A DNA stretch of 64,000 bases from Diospyros lotus. Lineage: Eukaryota; Streptophyta; Magnoliopsida; Ericales; Ebenaceae. The stretch lies in contig NC_068347.1 in the NCBI RefSeq assembly GCF_014633365.1, positions 15,212,433-15,276,432 of the forward strand, read 5' to 3'. The stretch's first letter is position 1; each line of letters begins with the position of its first letter. A program made the translations under genes and the position numbers. Positions 46,901 to 58,900 of this stretch are shown here, piece by piece. The notes below the pieces were generated by a model that searched no databases, had not been told where the DNA came from, and saw only the letters and a list, made by a program, of their open reading frames with translations.

Positions 46901-49900
46901 TTTCTTGACTAGTAGTATAGGTGAGGAATAGGGGCTTTGGCTTGGCCGAACAATTGACCTAGCCAACGTATCCTTAATTAGGTTCTCGATTTCTACCTTC
47001 TGTTTAGGAGGATATCTATAGGGCCGAATATTGATGGGTTCAGTATTTGGTTTTAAAATAATAGAATGATCAAAAGGTCGGTAAGGTGGCAGGGTTTGAG
47101 GTTCATCAAACAGGTCCTTAAATTCAAACAAGAGTTTATTAAGGAAGTCTATTTCGTGTTCCTGCCAAGGTTGAGATTGGGTAGTAATCTCTGTTTTTGG
47201 CTACTCGGGGTTCCCTTCTCCATGTTCCACTGCCTCAATTGAAAACAGTTGGGCCACCTGAGTCCATTTGGACTTGAAGACCTTCTGCAACCTTCTCCCA
47301 GTAATCATCTTATAGACCCTTGGTTTCAGACTTCCTATGAGTGTCAATCTCCTGCCATCCTTCTCAAATGTAACTTCCATTGCATTGAAGTCAAAGCTGA
47401 TAGGGCTCACGTCCTTCATCCAGTCCACACCTAGGACTATATCGCACCCTCGTAACTTCAACAATCTTAAATCAACTTCAAAAGGCTCCCCATGCATCTC
47501 CCAGTAGAACCCTTCACACGCCGATTAGCATATCACCTTATTGTCGTTGGCCATCGTTACTTAACAGGGCTGTGTCCCCGTCAATTTTAACTTCTTGGTC
47601 GTCCCCTCATCAAGGAAGCTATGAGTGCTTCCACTGTTAATTAAGACCATTAATCGGTGGTCTTTGGATTTCTCTTCTACTCGTATGATCTTGCTGTTGG
47701 CTAGACCTCGGAGGGCATGGAGAGATATCTCTATGTTTTCTTCCCCTTCTTCACTACCTTGAGGCAACATTTCTTCCTCCTGCCCCTCCATATCTTCATC
47801 TCCTTCTATGAGTAGGAGTTGCCTCCAGCACTGATGTTCGTGAGTATACGGATCCCTGCAACGGAAACAGTCCTGCTCTTCTTTTTTTTTTTTTGGCGAA
47901 CCTCCCGCTATTCAAAGGCACTGGAGTTAAGGCAGAGGATTGTCCTCCACCTGCATTCCCTTGAATCATCTTACTTCCTTCTCTTCATACTCCTTTGTTC
48001 CCCATCGAAGTCATTCCCACATTCAAGGCCCTCATCTTCACTATCTATTTCTTCATTAATGCTTCTACCGTTAGCTCTTGAAGCCGTGCGCATTCTGCGG
48101 CATGCTTAACCGTTCTTGGCTGCTGCATTTTGACAGTGGGCCTTAATTTTTCACTTAATCCACTCACAAAATTGGAAACAAAATATCCCTCAGTCAGGTA
48201 GGGGTACAAAATGATCATGAGGGACTTAAGCTCCTCAAATTTCGATTAATATCCTTGCACCGTTCCTTCCTGCCGAAGTTTATTGAACTCCTCGACCACA
48301 TCTAGCATATTTCGATCTCCAAACCTCTCGCAGAGGTCCTCTACAAATTCTGCCCATCGGCAACCTTCCTTAGTTCCGATCCACCCCTAAAACCATGCAT
48401 CCCCTACATCGTTTAGGTATGCTGTTGCAAGAGTCACACGCTGCTGCTCCGGCACTCCATAGAAGCTGAACATCCTCTCGCACTTACGCACCCACCACCT
48501 TGGGTTCGTCCCATTGAACATTGGTATTTCCAGTTTATGAGTTGGAAATCCATGTGGATGGGGAGCTATGTGCCTGCCTTGCGGCCTCTCCTCGTGATTA
48601 TCCTCTACCATTGTTGGATCCCCCCGAATTCAGATGCACCTTCTACGTGGGACGGCGGATTATAGCCGGGTAGGATAGGATCAGATCTCTCCCGTGGAGG
48701 AAAATCCGGTGAGAGCCTCACCTGGTTCTAACTCACGACCATGCGTATAAACATTTGCATCTGGTCACACAATTGATTGTGTTGCTCTTGATTTTCATCC
48801 CTCCATCGCTCCATGGCGTCTTCAATTCTCCTTTCCACTACTACCTCCATGGACGATTCCAGACCACCCATCCGCATCTGCATGTCAGACACTGCCGCCG
48901 TGACTTGCTGCAATTGAGCTTCCATTTGCTTCATCCTTGTGCCGTCAGCCATTTAGAATTCCGACGAGATCGCAGCCCTAGATCTGCTCTGATACCAGAT
49001 TGTCAGAACTCCGATTCTGACAAACTGAATTCCTCTTTAGCCGAGAGGAATGTAGAAGAACCAGAAGGTTTGAAGGGAAGAGAGAGGGAAAGAGAGAGAA
49101 AGAGATCAAGAGAGAAATGGTGGGAGAGAATGAATGTATTGATAATTCTCTAAGTAGTTTGGGAGGATGGCATTAGAGATATATATACTGCTCTTGCCCA
49201 TCCTTAGGCGTCAAAGGCCACTTGCCTTATTTACAAAAATTTAAAATCAACTTGCTTAACTAACTAACCAATCTTCCCGCTACATTCTACAATTGTTAGT
49301 TACACTTGCGCCCCCTATTATTCAATCATTCTCATGACATTGACCTAAGCTAGAGCCAGTCTTCTTAGCTCTTTGGAACGAGGCTAATTAACATCCTTCA
49401 GTCTCCTTAGTCAAGGTAGTCTCATCCTTCAGTTACACATAGCCATTCTAAACAACCTCTTCTAGATCATATACTCCTAAAATTTCCTTCATCTGGAAGT
49501 TTCAGTCTTGTAGTGTATTTGGTAAAATTAGGTAATTCTCCACTATATTTTCTTTGTCACCAGAACTTGGCTCTGATACCATTTTGTTAGAAAAATTAGT
49601 CCACAAACATCTGCATGTACAAGATGCACTGGCTTTGTTTCCCTTGTGTTCAACCCTTTTGGGAAACTTTTTTAGGACTGCTTGCAAAAGAGACATCCTT
49701 CACAAAGTTGTGTATGATCAAAATAGGGCAATCCTCCCTCCATCTTCTTCTTGGCCAATAATTTTTTAGCACTCCAAAATTTAGATATCCACATCTTATG
49801 TGCTCAAGGAAATTCTTATCTTCAGAACAAGATTTCGAACATTTTGCCATATCACTTTGAATATTTAGAAAAAAGAAAAAATGCAGTTTGTTGGCATGGG

Positions 49901-52900
49901 AACTTCGGCAATCAATTTCTTTAATCTCTTGTTGAAAGATTATGATTTTTATCTTCAAAACAATATTTCAAACATATAAAAAAATGTGCAATTTCTTGAC
50001 AGGGGAACTTTGGCAATCAATGTGTTTCAATCTCTTATTTAATGACAATGATTTTTCATTTGAAATATCATGGACTTTTTCTGGAAGTTGTCCCAAACTC
50101 TAAATGTTGTCTTTCATATTAGGAACCTAATAAACATCATAGATGAGTTGTTGTGCCCAATTCTTCAAACAAACCGAAATTTTACCATTTCCTTTCATTG
50201 AAATTGGAGAGAATCTCCAAAAGTGACTTTTCAATTCACGAACTTGTCAAGCTTCTTGAGCATGCTTTTGTTCCCATTTATGTTTTCTTGCAGCTGTGTC
50301 AAGATATCATGTGTTATTTTCTCTATCTGGTCCTTCTCCTTTGTATGCCAAATGCAAAGCAGGATCTATTTCTTCCTTAGTCAAATCCCTTCACCTTTAG
50401 ATGGATAATGACCATAATTGTGACAATTATAACATTAAAATTGAGATTTATCATAGCTTTTCCAATGTGGCTTTGAATTTGATCCTCTTCCATACCCTCT
50501 TACTTGATATATGTCTCCTTCTTTCTCCATTGCTTACAGCATGGTGACTGCCTCTTCATCTTTCTCATCCACCTCAATTACATCTTTCATAATGCCACAA
50601 TGCCTTTTCATGTTTCTGTAATTTTCCTTTTTATCCATTAAAGAAATCTTCATCTCTATTACTTGCTCCAAAGGTCTTTCCTGTCCTTTTCTGAACCTTC
50701 TCCTGGTGCGCTTGCAAGAGTTGATCAACATTCAGTGAATCCAAGTCTTTTGATTCTACCATAGAAACCACTGCATAATTAAATTTGGGTTCCAAAGACC
50801 AAAGAATTTTCTCAACAATCCTTGCGTCATTCAAGTATTCACCATATCTACTTGATTAACAATGGTCAACACTATTGAAATAATAATCTGAAATCATTTT
50901 GGATTTCTTAATATGCAACACTCTGAATTCACTTCTTAGGGTCCGAAGGTGCACTTTCTTCACTTTATTAACACCTCATAGGAGTTTTGAAGCATCTCCA
51001 AAAGTTCCTTTGACGTAGTTGCATTGGTAAATGTTTAAAGCATAGGATCATCCATGCATTGATAGATGCATGGCATAGCTTTTATCTTCTTTCTTCTTGA
51101 TGACTTGTAATGACTCCTTTTGAGATTGAGTCAAGGTAGACTCATCCTTTGGTTGCACACAGCCTTTCTCAACAAGCTCTCATAGATCATACACACCTAA
51201 AATTGCTTTCATGTAGATTCCCTAAGTCTCATATTTGTGTTTGGTAAACTTAGGCTCGTAGTTTTAAAATTGCCACTCTCTAACCTGGGACGCTTAATAG
51301 CCTCATGACTAAAGCATACGTCTGTGACTCTTTTAAGTCCATGCATGAACTTGTAGATACATAGTATATGCACGTTCTAGAATGTGCCAGAGAGATCTAG
51401 GGCTAGAAATATCTTAACAAATCAAGTTCACTATCTATTGTAAATCCACCCAATTTATAGAGGACAATAATTCATTCCTCATAGACTTGGTCCTACCAAC
51501 GATAAGGATAAACCCAACCAGACTTGGGCTTTATCCAAGATGGGCTAGAACTTGAGTGTGTAAACTATCCTCTAGATAAGCTTATCCCAAAGAATCTACT
51601 CCTAATACAACTGAAAGACAATATCTGCTTGAAGTCAAGCTGCCCTCTTGGCAAATACTTATCCAACTAACTTTCCAAGTTTAACCTTTTGTCTTAATCT
51701 TCCAGTCCCATACAAACACAACCATGTCTACAGAAGTTGTATTCTTATAGCCTTGCTCCCGAGTTGTATTGTGTGCCTATACCCTTACCTAGGTATTTGC
51801 CAGATGGCCAGACCCCACCAGTGTTTCTATTATCCAATTGGATGGACACAGACCACATCTTTTTGTGCCAGAGTAGTGATGGCTTGTCAATGTTTTGCCA
51901 TGGAAGGCTAACATATTGGACCATGTCCAAGCACATCACAGGTCTGACACATGACAGTCTGATTGTAGCCCCACAAATAAAAATTTTAATTAGTGGAGTT
52001 ATCTGGTGAAAACCAATTGTTGCTCCATTAATCTCTATGAGACTTGAAAGTTGGACATTCAAATCAAATTGTTTGCTGCCAAGACAGCAAATCATCTTCT
52101 TTCACCAAATTGCGAAAGTCTTAGTAGATTAATTTGGGAACAAGCTGCCAAGTTAAATAAGAGCTTGTCATTCAATTTGGGAATACACTGCCAAATCCTG
52201 AAGTTATCATTCTAATAAAATAAAGAATGGATTGTTTCTGTAGGCATGCGGATTAGGATGGTATTGGAAAAGTGATTTAGAAGGGAAATTATCAAGAAAA
52301 TATGAATATAGATTATGAGATAAAGGACAAACAATATTTTAAGAACCAGACCAATCCGGCCGGTTCAACCAAGGATTGGGATGGTGGCCGGTTCAGTTTT
52401 GTGAGTAAAACCGGCTAACTGGAAAACTGATGGTCTTACACTTGAACAAGTGGTTGAACTGGAAACTGGAAGAACTGGGCTGGTTCAATCACCCAACCCT
52501 TCGCATGAAATGAGTGAACCAAAGTGAATGTTGAACTGATTTCACAGAGAAAATCTAAACAAAATCATAATGATTTTACACAATTAGAGTCTAAGATGAA
52601 TTCACAAATCATGACCCCCTTTGATGAACCCAGTTTTGCTTTTGCAACTGACGTTCATTTTTGGCACCTGCAAGGACATCAAAAAGTTTACAAACTCGTC
52701 GAAAAGGTGGAGAAGACACAGTAATTAGTGCTTTGGGGCAGGGGGGGGGGGGAGAAAGAGTTGTGGCAGGTAGGAAAAACAAGAGAGAAGGGAATACAAA
52801 CAGAAAAGTATATGAGAGAATGTCAGGTCCTCTGGACTTGACAGGTAATTAGAGCAGAATTTGGGAAAATTTTGGGAGAAAGATGCAGAGGGGAAGGGAA

Positions 52901-55900
52901 AGAACAGAGGGGGGCCAAAGCAAGAGGAAGGATTGAGAGAGAGAGAGAGAATTCTGTTTCAAATATGCTTCGGTGCCTTTCTCATTCTGTTTTTATAGCT
53001 ATTCCTTGGCACAAATAACCGCCAAGGTACAACTTTGAGTAGCAGTTTAGGTACAACAGCTTACCTACCTACTTTACATTGCGTAAGCAAAAGACAAAAA
53101 TACCCTTAGCATATCCCTAGGGTCCCCCCCCCCTCCCTTCTAAAATTTCTTGCGCTCAAGAAATGGAAAGAAGCTGAAGTGCTTGAGGAAATTGCTGGAG
53201 CAAATCAGGGAGGTATTCCCAGGTGTTTTTGTCCGGATGGAGTTGAGTCCATTGAACTAACACTTGAGTGAAAGGAGCCCCTTGTATATGGATCACCCAT
53301 CTGTCCAGGATGAGGGCTGGTTCCAACCTCGGCCCTCCTGCATAAGAACAGCCCCAGCCCCAACATTACTCGCGTCTGTCTCCAAAATAAAGGGTTGACT
53401 GAAGTCTGACAGGGCTAAGACAGGAGCCTCACTTATGGCCTTTTTCAAATTTGTAAAGGCTTCTTCTGCCTGTGAGTTCCATTTAAAGTTGTCTTTCTTT
53501 ATCAGCTTGGTCAAGGGCTTACTGATGATCCCATAGCCCCTCACAAACCTCCGGTAGTAACCTGTTAGCCCCAAAAATCCACTTACAGCCTTCACATTAG
53601 CAGGCCTTGGCCATTCTTGCATAGCAGTCACCTTTTTCAGATCAGTGCTAATTCCTTGGGCTGTAATAATGTGTCCCAAGTACTCAACCTGTCTTTGAGA
53701 AAAAGTAAATTTTGATTTCTTCACATACAAATGATTGAGGTGTTTGGCAAAGGTAGGGCTGTAGATAAGGATGTCGTCAAAGAAAACAAGGACAAATTTC
53801 CTTAAATAAGGTTCAAATATATGGTTCATCAAAGATTGGAAGGTGGCTAGGACATTAGTGAGGCCAAAGGGGATGACCTTAAACTCATAATGCCCATGAT
53901 CTGTCTGAAATGCTGTTTTGTGAATATCCTCCGATTTCATTCGAATTTGGTGATAACCGGCTCTCAGGTCTAGTTAGAGAAAACGGTAGCATGCTTAAGT
54001 TTGTCAAGTAAGTCTTCAATTATGGGAATGAGAAACTTGTCCTTGATGGTTATGGCATTTAGTTGACGATAGTCAGCACAGAATCGTCATGAACCATCAT
54101 TTTTTTTGACAAGTAGGACTGGAGAAGCAAAAGGACTGTGGCTAGGCTGTATGATTGATTGTTGAAGCATGTCTTTTACTAGGTTTTCAATTTTAGTCCT
54201 TAGCTTAGGTGGGTATCTATAGGACTGAAGATTGACTGGTTCTGAATTGGGTTTTAGTGGTATGGCATGGTCATACAATCACTGAGGATGCAGAGATGTG
54301 GGTTCTGCAAAGAGGTCCCTGTACTCATTCAAAAGTATATGCAAGGAATCAATTTCATGTACCTGCCAAATAGGTTGAGTTTGGCTGCTATCAAACATCA
54401 TCAATTTATCCGAAGGCTGCTGCATTTCTCCCATCATCAGTGGCTTGTAGTGAAAAAAATGTGCCACCTGCTCCAGTTTAGTTTTCAGTAACCTATGCAG
54501 CCTTTTTCCTGTCATCATCTTACAAGAGCCTACATCTAGGCATCCCACCAGTGTTATTAACTACCCATCCTTAGTAATGGTAACCTCCAGCTTGTTGAAA
54601 TCAAAGCTGATTGGACTAAGGGTCTGCATCCAATCAACTCCCAACAGAACATCACACCCTCCTAGCTTAAGCAATCTCAAATCTGTCAAACATTTCTCCC
54701 TGCATTTCCCAAACGGAAATTTACCCAAGCAGATGTGCTGATCATTTTTTCTTCATTCACCACATTCACAGTCAGTGGCTGTGTGCTGGTTAGTTTGCAT
54801 CCTAGCTTTTTGGCCAAGCTCCCACTGTCAATTAGCACCATAAGTTTTATGATTCCAAACCTTTCCTTCCACTTTAATAGTCTTACTGTTAACCAGACCT
54901 CGCAAGGCAGGCAATGAGGTTGCACCATCACCCGATCTGGCCACTTCTTCTTCTTCTTGAATTTCTTCTATTTCCTCTGTTTCTTCATCCCCTTCCCACA
55001 TTAACAACTGCTTCCAGCACTGATGTCCAGGAGCATATTTTTCTCCACACTTGAAGTGTTGGCCTGCCTGTCTCCTCTGCACCATGATTCCAGATTTTCC
55101 TCCTATTGGCTGATTCAAATTCCCCGTGGATTGAACAGTAGGTATGGCCCATCTTCACCATTTCCTATCTTCACTTTCTGCAGCCTGTTGGACTGATTTA
55201 GGCTGTAGCATTTTAGATGTTGGTCTCAATTCCTTGTTCAAGCCACTGATAAAGCTTGAAACAAAATAGGCCTCACTTAAACTGGGGTTAGATTGATCAT
55301 TAAGGACTTGAGTTCCTCAAACCTTACCTGATGTTGCTGGACAGTGTCCTCTTGTTTCAGTTTATTGAACTCTTACACCACATCTACTAAGTTGCGATCA
55401 CCAAATCTGGTTCAAAATCCTTCTACAAACTCTGCCCAATTGCTGTCAGAATGTAATCTGTTCCAACCTTGGAACCAAGACTCCGCCACATCATTCAGAT
55501 ATTCCAAATCTAGGGTCACTTTCTGCTGCTCTGGTACTTGATATAATAAGAACGGCTTCTTGAAGGATCATCACGAGGATACATAGCATGCAACGGAAGC
55601 GTTTTTAAATAAAAACTTTCCTCGTATTGATTAGAATCTAGGAAACTTACTTTTCCTTCGGATTACCGGACGGAATGAAGCGATAGGAGGAGGATGGGCG
55701 GGAGCTTCTTCGCGTGGTGGAGATGACGGCTGTCCTGCAATCCTTCGGCTCCTTCGCATCAGAACTTGAACGTTCTCTTGATCTTCCAAAGGTATGACTC
55801 AAACTCGTGGCCTCTCTTTTGGTGAAGAAGAGTAAAAAAAACCCTTAGATGAAAAACAACCAAGGAGAGAATATATATAGGGAGAACCCTAGGGTTAAAA

Positions 55901-58900
55901 CCCTAGTGAGCCAAGTTCATTTAATTAATTTTCTAATTGGGTTAGCCCAATTAATTAATTAAAAAACTAATGAACTATTATTTTATTCTAGCCCAATTAA
56001 TTATGGACCATTCTGAATAAAATAATTCTCTCTCAATGTAATTCACCCAACAAGCCAAATGTATTAAATAATATATGAGTTATATCGAGCTACCTCGGGG
56101 ACCAAAAGACAAATTATTCTAAAATGACCAAAATATCCCTGCTACCTAGTAGCTATATTTTGTCATTCTAAGTGTTCCAACTATCACCATATGGTAACAC
56201 TGACCCCACGAATAATTTTGCATATGCAATGTCTTTGACTTACTAGTGTAATGACGAAAATACCCCTCTGCGTAACACCCATCATTTAGAAAGGAATAAT
56301 GTACTAACACCTCTCTAAATGATTTCTACCATCCTTAGATCACTAGTCCAATAATCCGTGACTACTCGAATGTACTTGCTTATCACTGGGAGCTACCCAG
56401 AAGCATACACTCTTAAGTCACGTTCCCAGGGCCCTGGATTATTTGATTATTCTTGGACAATCACAAGGGGGTGAATCACAGAAACTATCTTGTATTAGTC
56501 TGTCTTAGCTAATTAGAAACCATACTCCCAACTCAAAAGGTTATTGATCTTTGATAGACCTCACCTACAGTGAATCTAAGAATATAGCTCTAGGTTCACT
56601 AGACCACCAACTAATACTCAAGTATTAGAGTACTCGTCCACGTAGTAGCAGTGATAGACTAGCTCCATGATAATTAGTACTTTGTCATTAGCTTCTATCA
56701 CAGGTCCACTCTACGCATTCCAAATGCGCTTGTATAATTAGAGTAAACGGACTGTTTATTGGCTAAGGCAAGCCATCCTCCATTAGGATCTATTGCACAA
56801 TGATCTTATCATGATAGAATGCCTAGTTCTATCAAAAGATCAAGAGTAATATTTTTTTGCTTATTAAGTACCCATGATTCATGCCTAACTGTGAAGAACG
56901 ACCCATCACATGAATCACTTACTTAATAGCATGGACACTTTTCCAACAATTAAATGCAAATAATATATGTGCCATAAACTGACTAAAAGAAACATCATTA
57001 CCATAAATTAAACAAAACGTGTCTTTAGGACATACATTTCCAACACTTCTCACAATGTCTTATCCACCACCTTGGATTATGACCCTCAAACATTGGGAGA
57101 TCGAGCTTAGGCATAGGAAATTGAGGTTGATTAGAAGTAACCTGAATTCCATGTCTTCTTCCTGGAGATCCTTCCTCATAAATCTCTCCGCTGGTGGCAG
57201 GCTCTGCTTCTAGATCCAATGAATCCGCTGCTCTAGGAGCTGGTCCAAGTCCGGGAAGGATTGGATCAGTCCTTTTCCTGGGAGGAAAATCAGGTGACAG
57301 CATCACCTGATTTTGTTGGGTGAACATCATCATGAAATTTTGTATCTGATCGCAAATTTGATTACCCACTTCATCGCACAAACTGCTGACCTCTGCACTC
57401 ATCTGCATTGCTTTTGCATGCGAACTCTTCTCTATCATATTTATCTTCTTCTCCATCATCTCTTCCATCACTCCTACCCAATTCTGCAGCTTCGACACAG
57501 AGGTGGTCACCTGCAGCAGCTGTGACTCCAGACTTCATCCAGGTTCCATCTGCCATCGTTGTTGCTGATTGAGTCTAGATCTAGGCCGAGAATTGTTGTT
57601 CTGATACCAAATTGTCAATTCCTCTGGACGTGACAGGTGATTAGAGCAGAATTTGGGGAAATTTTGGGAGAAAGATGCAGAGGGGAAGAGAAAGAACAGA
57701 GGGAGGCGGAAGCAAGAGGGAGAGAGAGTTCTGTTTCAAATATGCTTCGGTGCCTTTCTCATTCTGTTAAGAGTAGCTTTTATAGCTATTCCTTGGCATA
57801 AATAACCGCCAAGGTACAACTTTGAGTAGCAGTCTAGGTACAACAGCTTACCCACCTTACATTGCGTAAGCAAAAGACAAGATTACCCTCAGCATATCCC
57901 TAGGGTCCTAACTGAGAGAAGTGGGATAAAGCAGAAGATGAATAGATATCTCAGTAGATGAATTCGTATGGAAGAAAGAGAAGTGGTTGGTGCATTTATG
58001 AGGCTGTAATTTGGGAATAGTGACCAGCCTGAATGGTAGCAAATTAATAATAGGGGAGAGAAATTTTGTTGGATAGAAAAATATCTTCAGATCAGAGAGG
58101 GACTTTTTATTCTTTGTTTTATTTACTTTTTAATTTTAAAGTTTGTATTTGTTTCAGTGCACCTAAATATTAAATTAAATGTATAATTATATGATAAATT
58201 TTATTTTTTATTTTTTAACCATAATTTTAATTATTGTATAAATTTATTTAATAAAAATAAAAACCTGTCTGGCCTTGCTTCAACCCTGTTCTGACCATAG
58301 AACCATGAACCTCTTCTCTTTCTGGTTCGATGTTCTTTCTGGTTCTTAAAACATTAAGGACAAACATCAATTAACAAACAAATTTGCAAGAAAAAAGTGG
58401 AGATAGAAAGAGCAAGAAGAGTGCATCCAGTAATCTGTATCCAGCATCAATATTCCCAAGTATCAATTTATATATTTGATTTTACAACCAATCCCTATTG
58501 CTATGCAAATAAGCATAACCCTAATAAGAATAAAAAATAAATGGCATGATAAAATTTAAATTCTTAAACCTAGTAAACATTAAAATCCTAACAATCCTTA
58601 GTTCAAATCCTAAACTTCTAACTCATGATCTCCATCATATGATCATTTTAGATAGGGAGGGAAGAAGGGAGTAATAATTGAGGTACATTAGCAACCACAG
58701 GACAACCATGGCTTTGAGAAGAATCATTCATTATTCTACACATCCTAACTAGAGAAAGTTATTAGTCAACTTCTTTTTTTTTTTTTTTCCCCCTTCCTCT
58801 TGAAGAGATTATATTTTCTGATTTTTAATGTTTTCCTAATCTGCTCAAATTCACCCAAGTAGCTGTCTTCATTTTCCTGTCTTTTTCCCCTGGTCTTCTT

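Larger units (their letters stand above)
41109..49339 (-). mobile_element. Ty3 chromovirus-type retrotransposon, degenerate
   Basis: Minus-strand element in intron 5. Its 5' LTR is 49001-49339 (339 bp); its 3' LTR is 41109-44302 with a later solo LTR inside (net about 329 bp). Both LTRs are TGTCAGAACT...CTCATGACA. Flanks TTAAC and TTGAC differ by one base. Primer site complement (GCTCTGATACCA) is at 48986-48997, and the polypurine tract is next to the 3' LTR (44303-44318). Order on the minus strand is gag, zinc knuckle, protease, RT, RNase H, integrase, chromodomain, the Ty3 order, with several stops and frameshifts, so it is not autonomous now. Short LTRs, tRNA-Met primer and a C-terminal chromodomain fit a chromovirus, perhaps Reina-like. 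Confidence 0.88.
52821..57915 (-). mobile_element. Second Ty3 chromovirus-type element, internally deleted
   Basis: Minus-strand element. The 5' LTR is 57613-57915 and the 3' LTR 52821 to about 53127, sharing 'gcagaatttggg', 'tcaaatatgcttcggtgcc' and 'aaccgccaaggtacaac'. GAGAA lies at 52816-52820 and 57916-57920; the outer end would then read ...CTGA rather than ...CA. The primer site complement (GTTCTGATACCA) is 57598-57609 and a C/T run after the 3' LTR is the polypurine tract. The proteins resemble those of the element at 41109-49339 (gag also starts MADGT), so the two are related. RNase H and integrase are deleted, and a solo LTR splits gag. Confidence 0.8.
52334..58355. mobile_element. 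Mutator-like MITE, split by a Ty3 element
   Basis: Terminal inverted repeats ATATTTTAAGAACCAGA (left) and AATGTTTTAAGAACCAGA (right, reverse complement) are flanked by AAGGACAAACA at 52323-52333 and 58356-58366. A duplication of 9-11 bp fits Mutator-like elements. The left part is rich in CCGGTT/AACCGG motifs. Without the Ty3 insertion (52821-57920) it is about 0.9 kb and non-coding. Confidence 0.7.

Noticed and set aside
49568..49582. 5' end of an intact copia element at the primer-like GGTATCAGAGCC
   Set aside because: No LTR follows on the right; integrase-like sequence does, so it is a rearranged fragment.
51648..52095. Overlapping 87-116 codon frames on both strands
   Set aside because: No recognisable domain and both strands are open; no supporting splice or start context.
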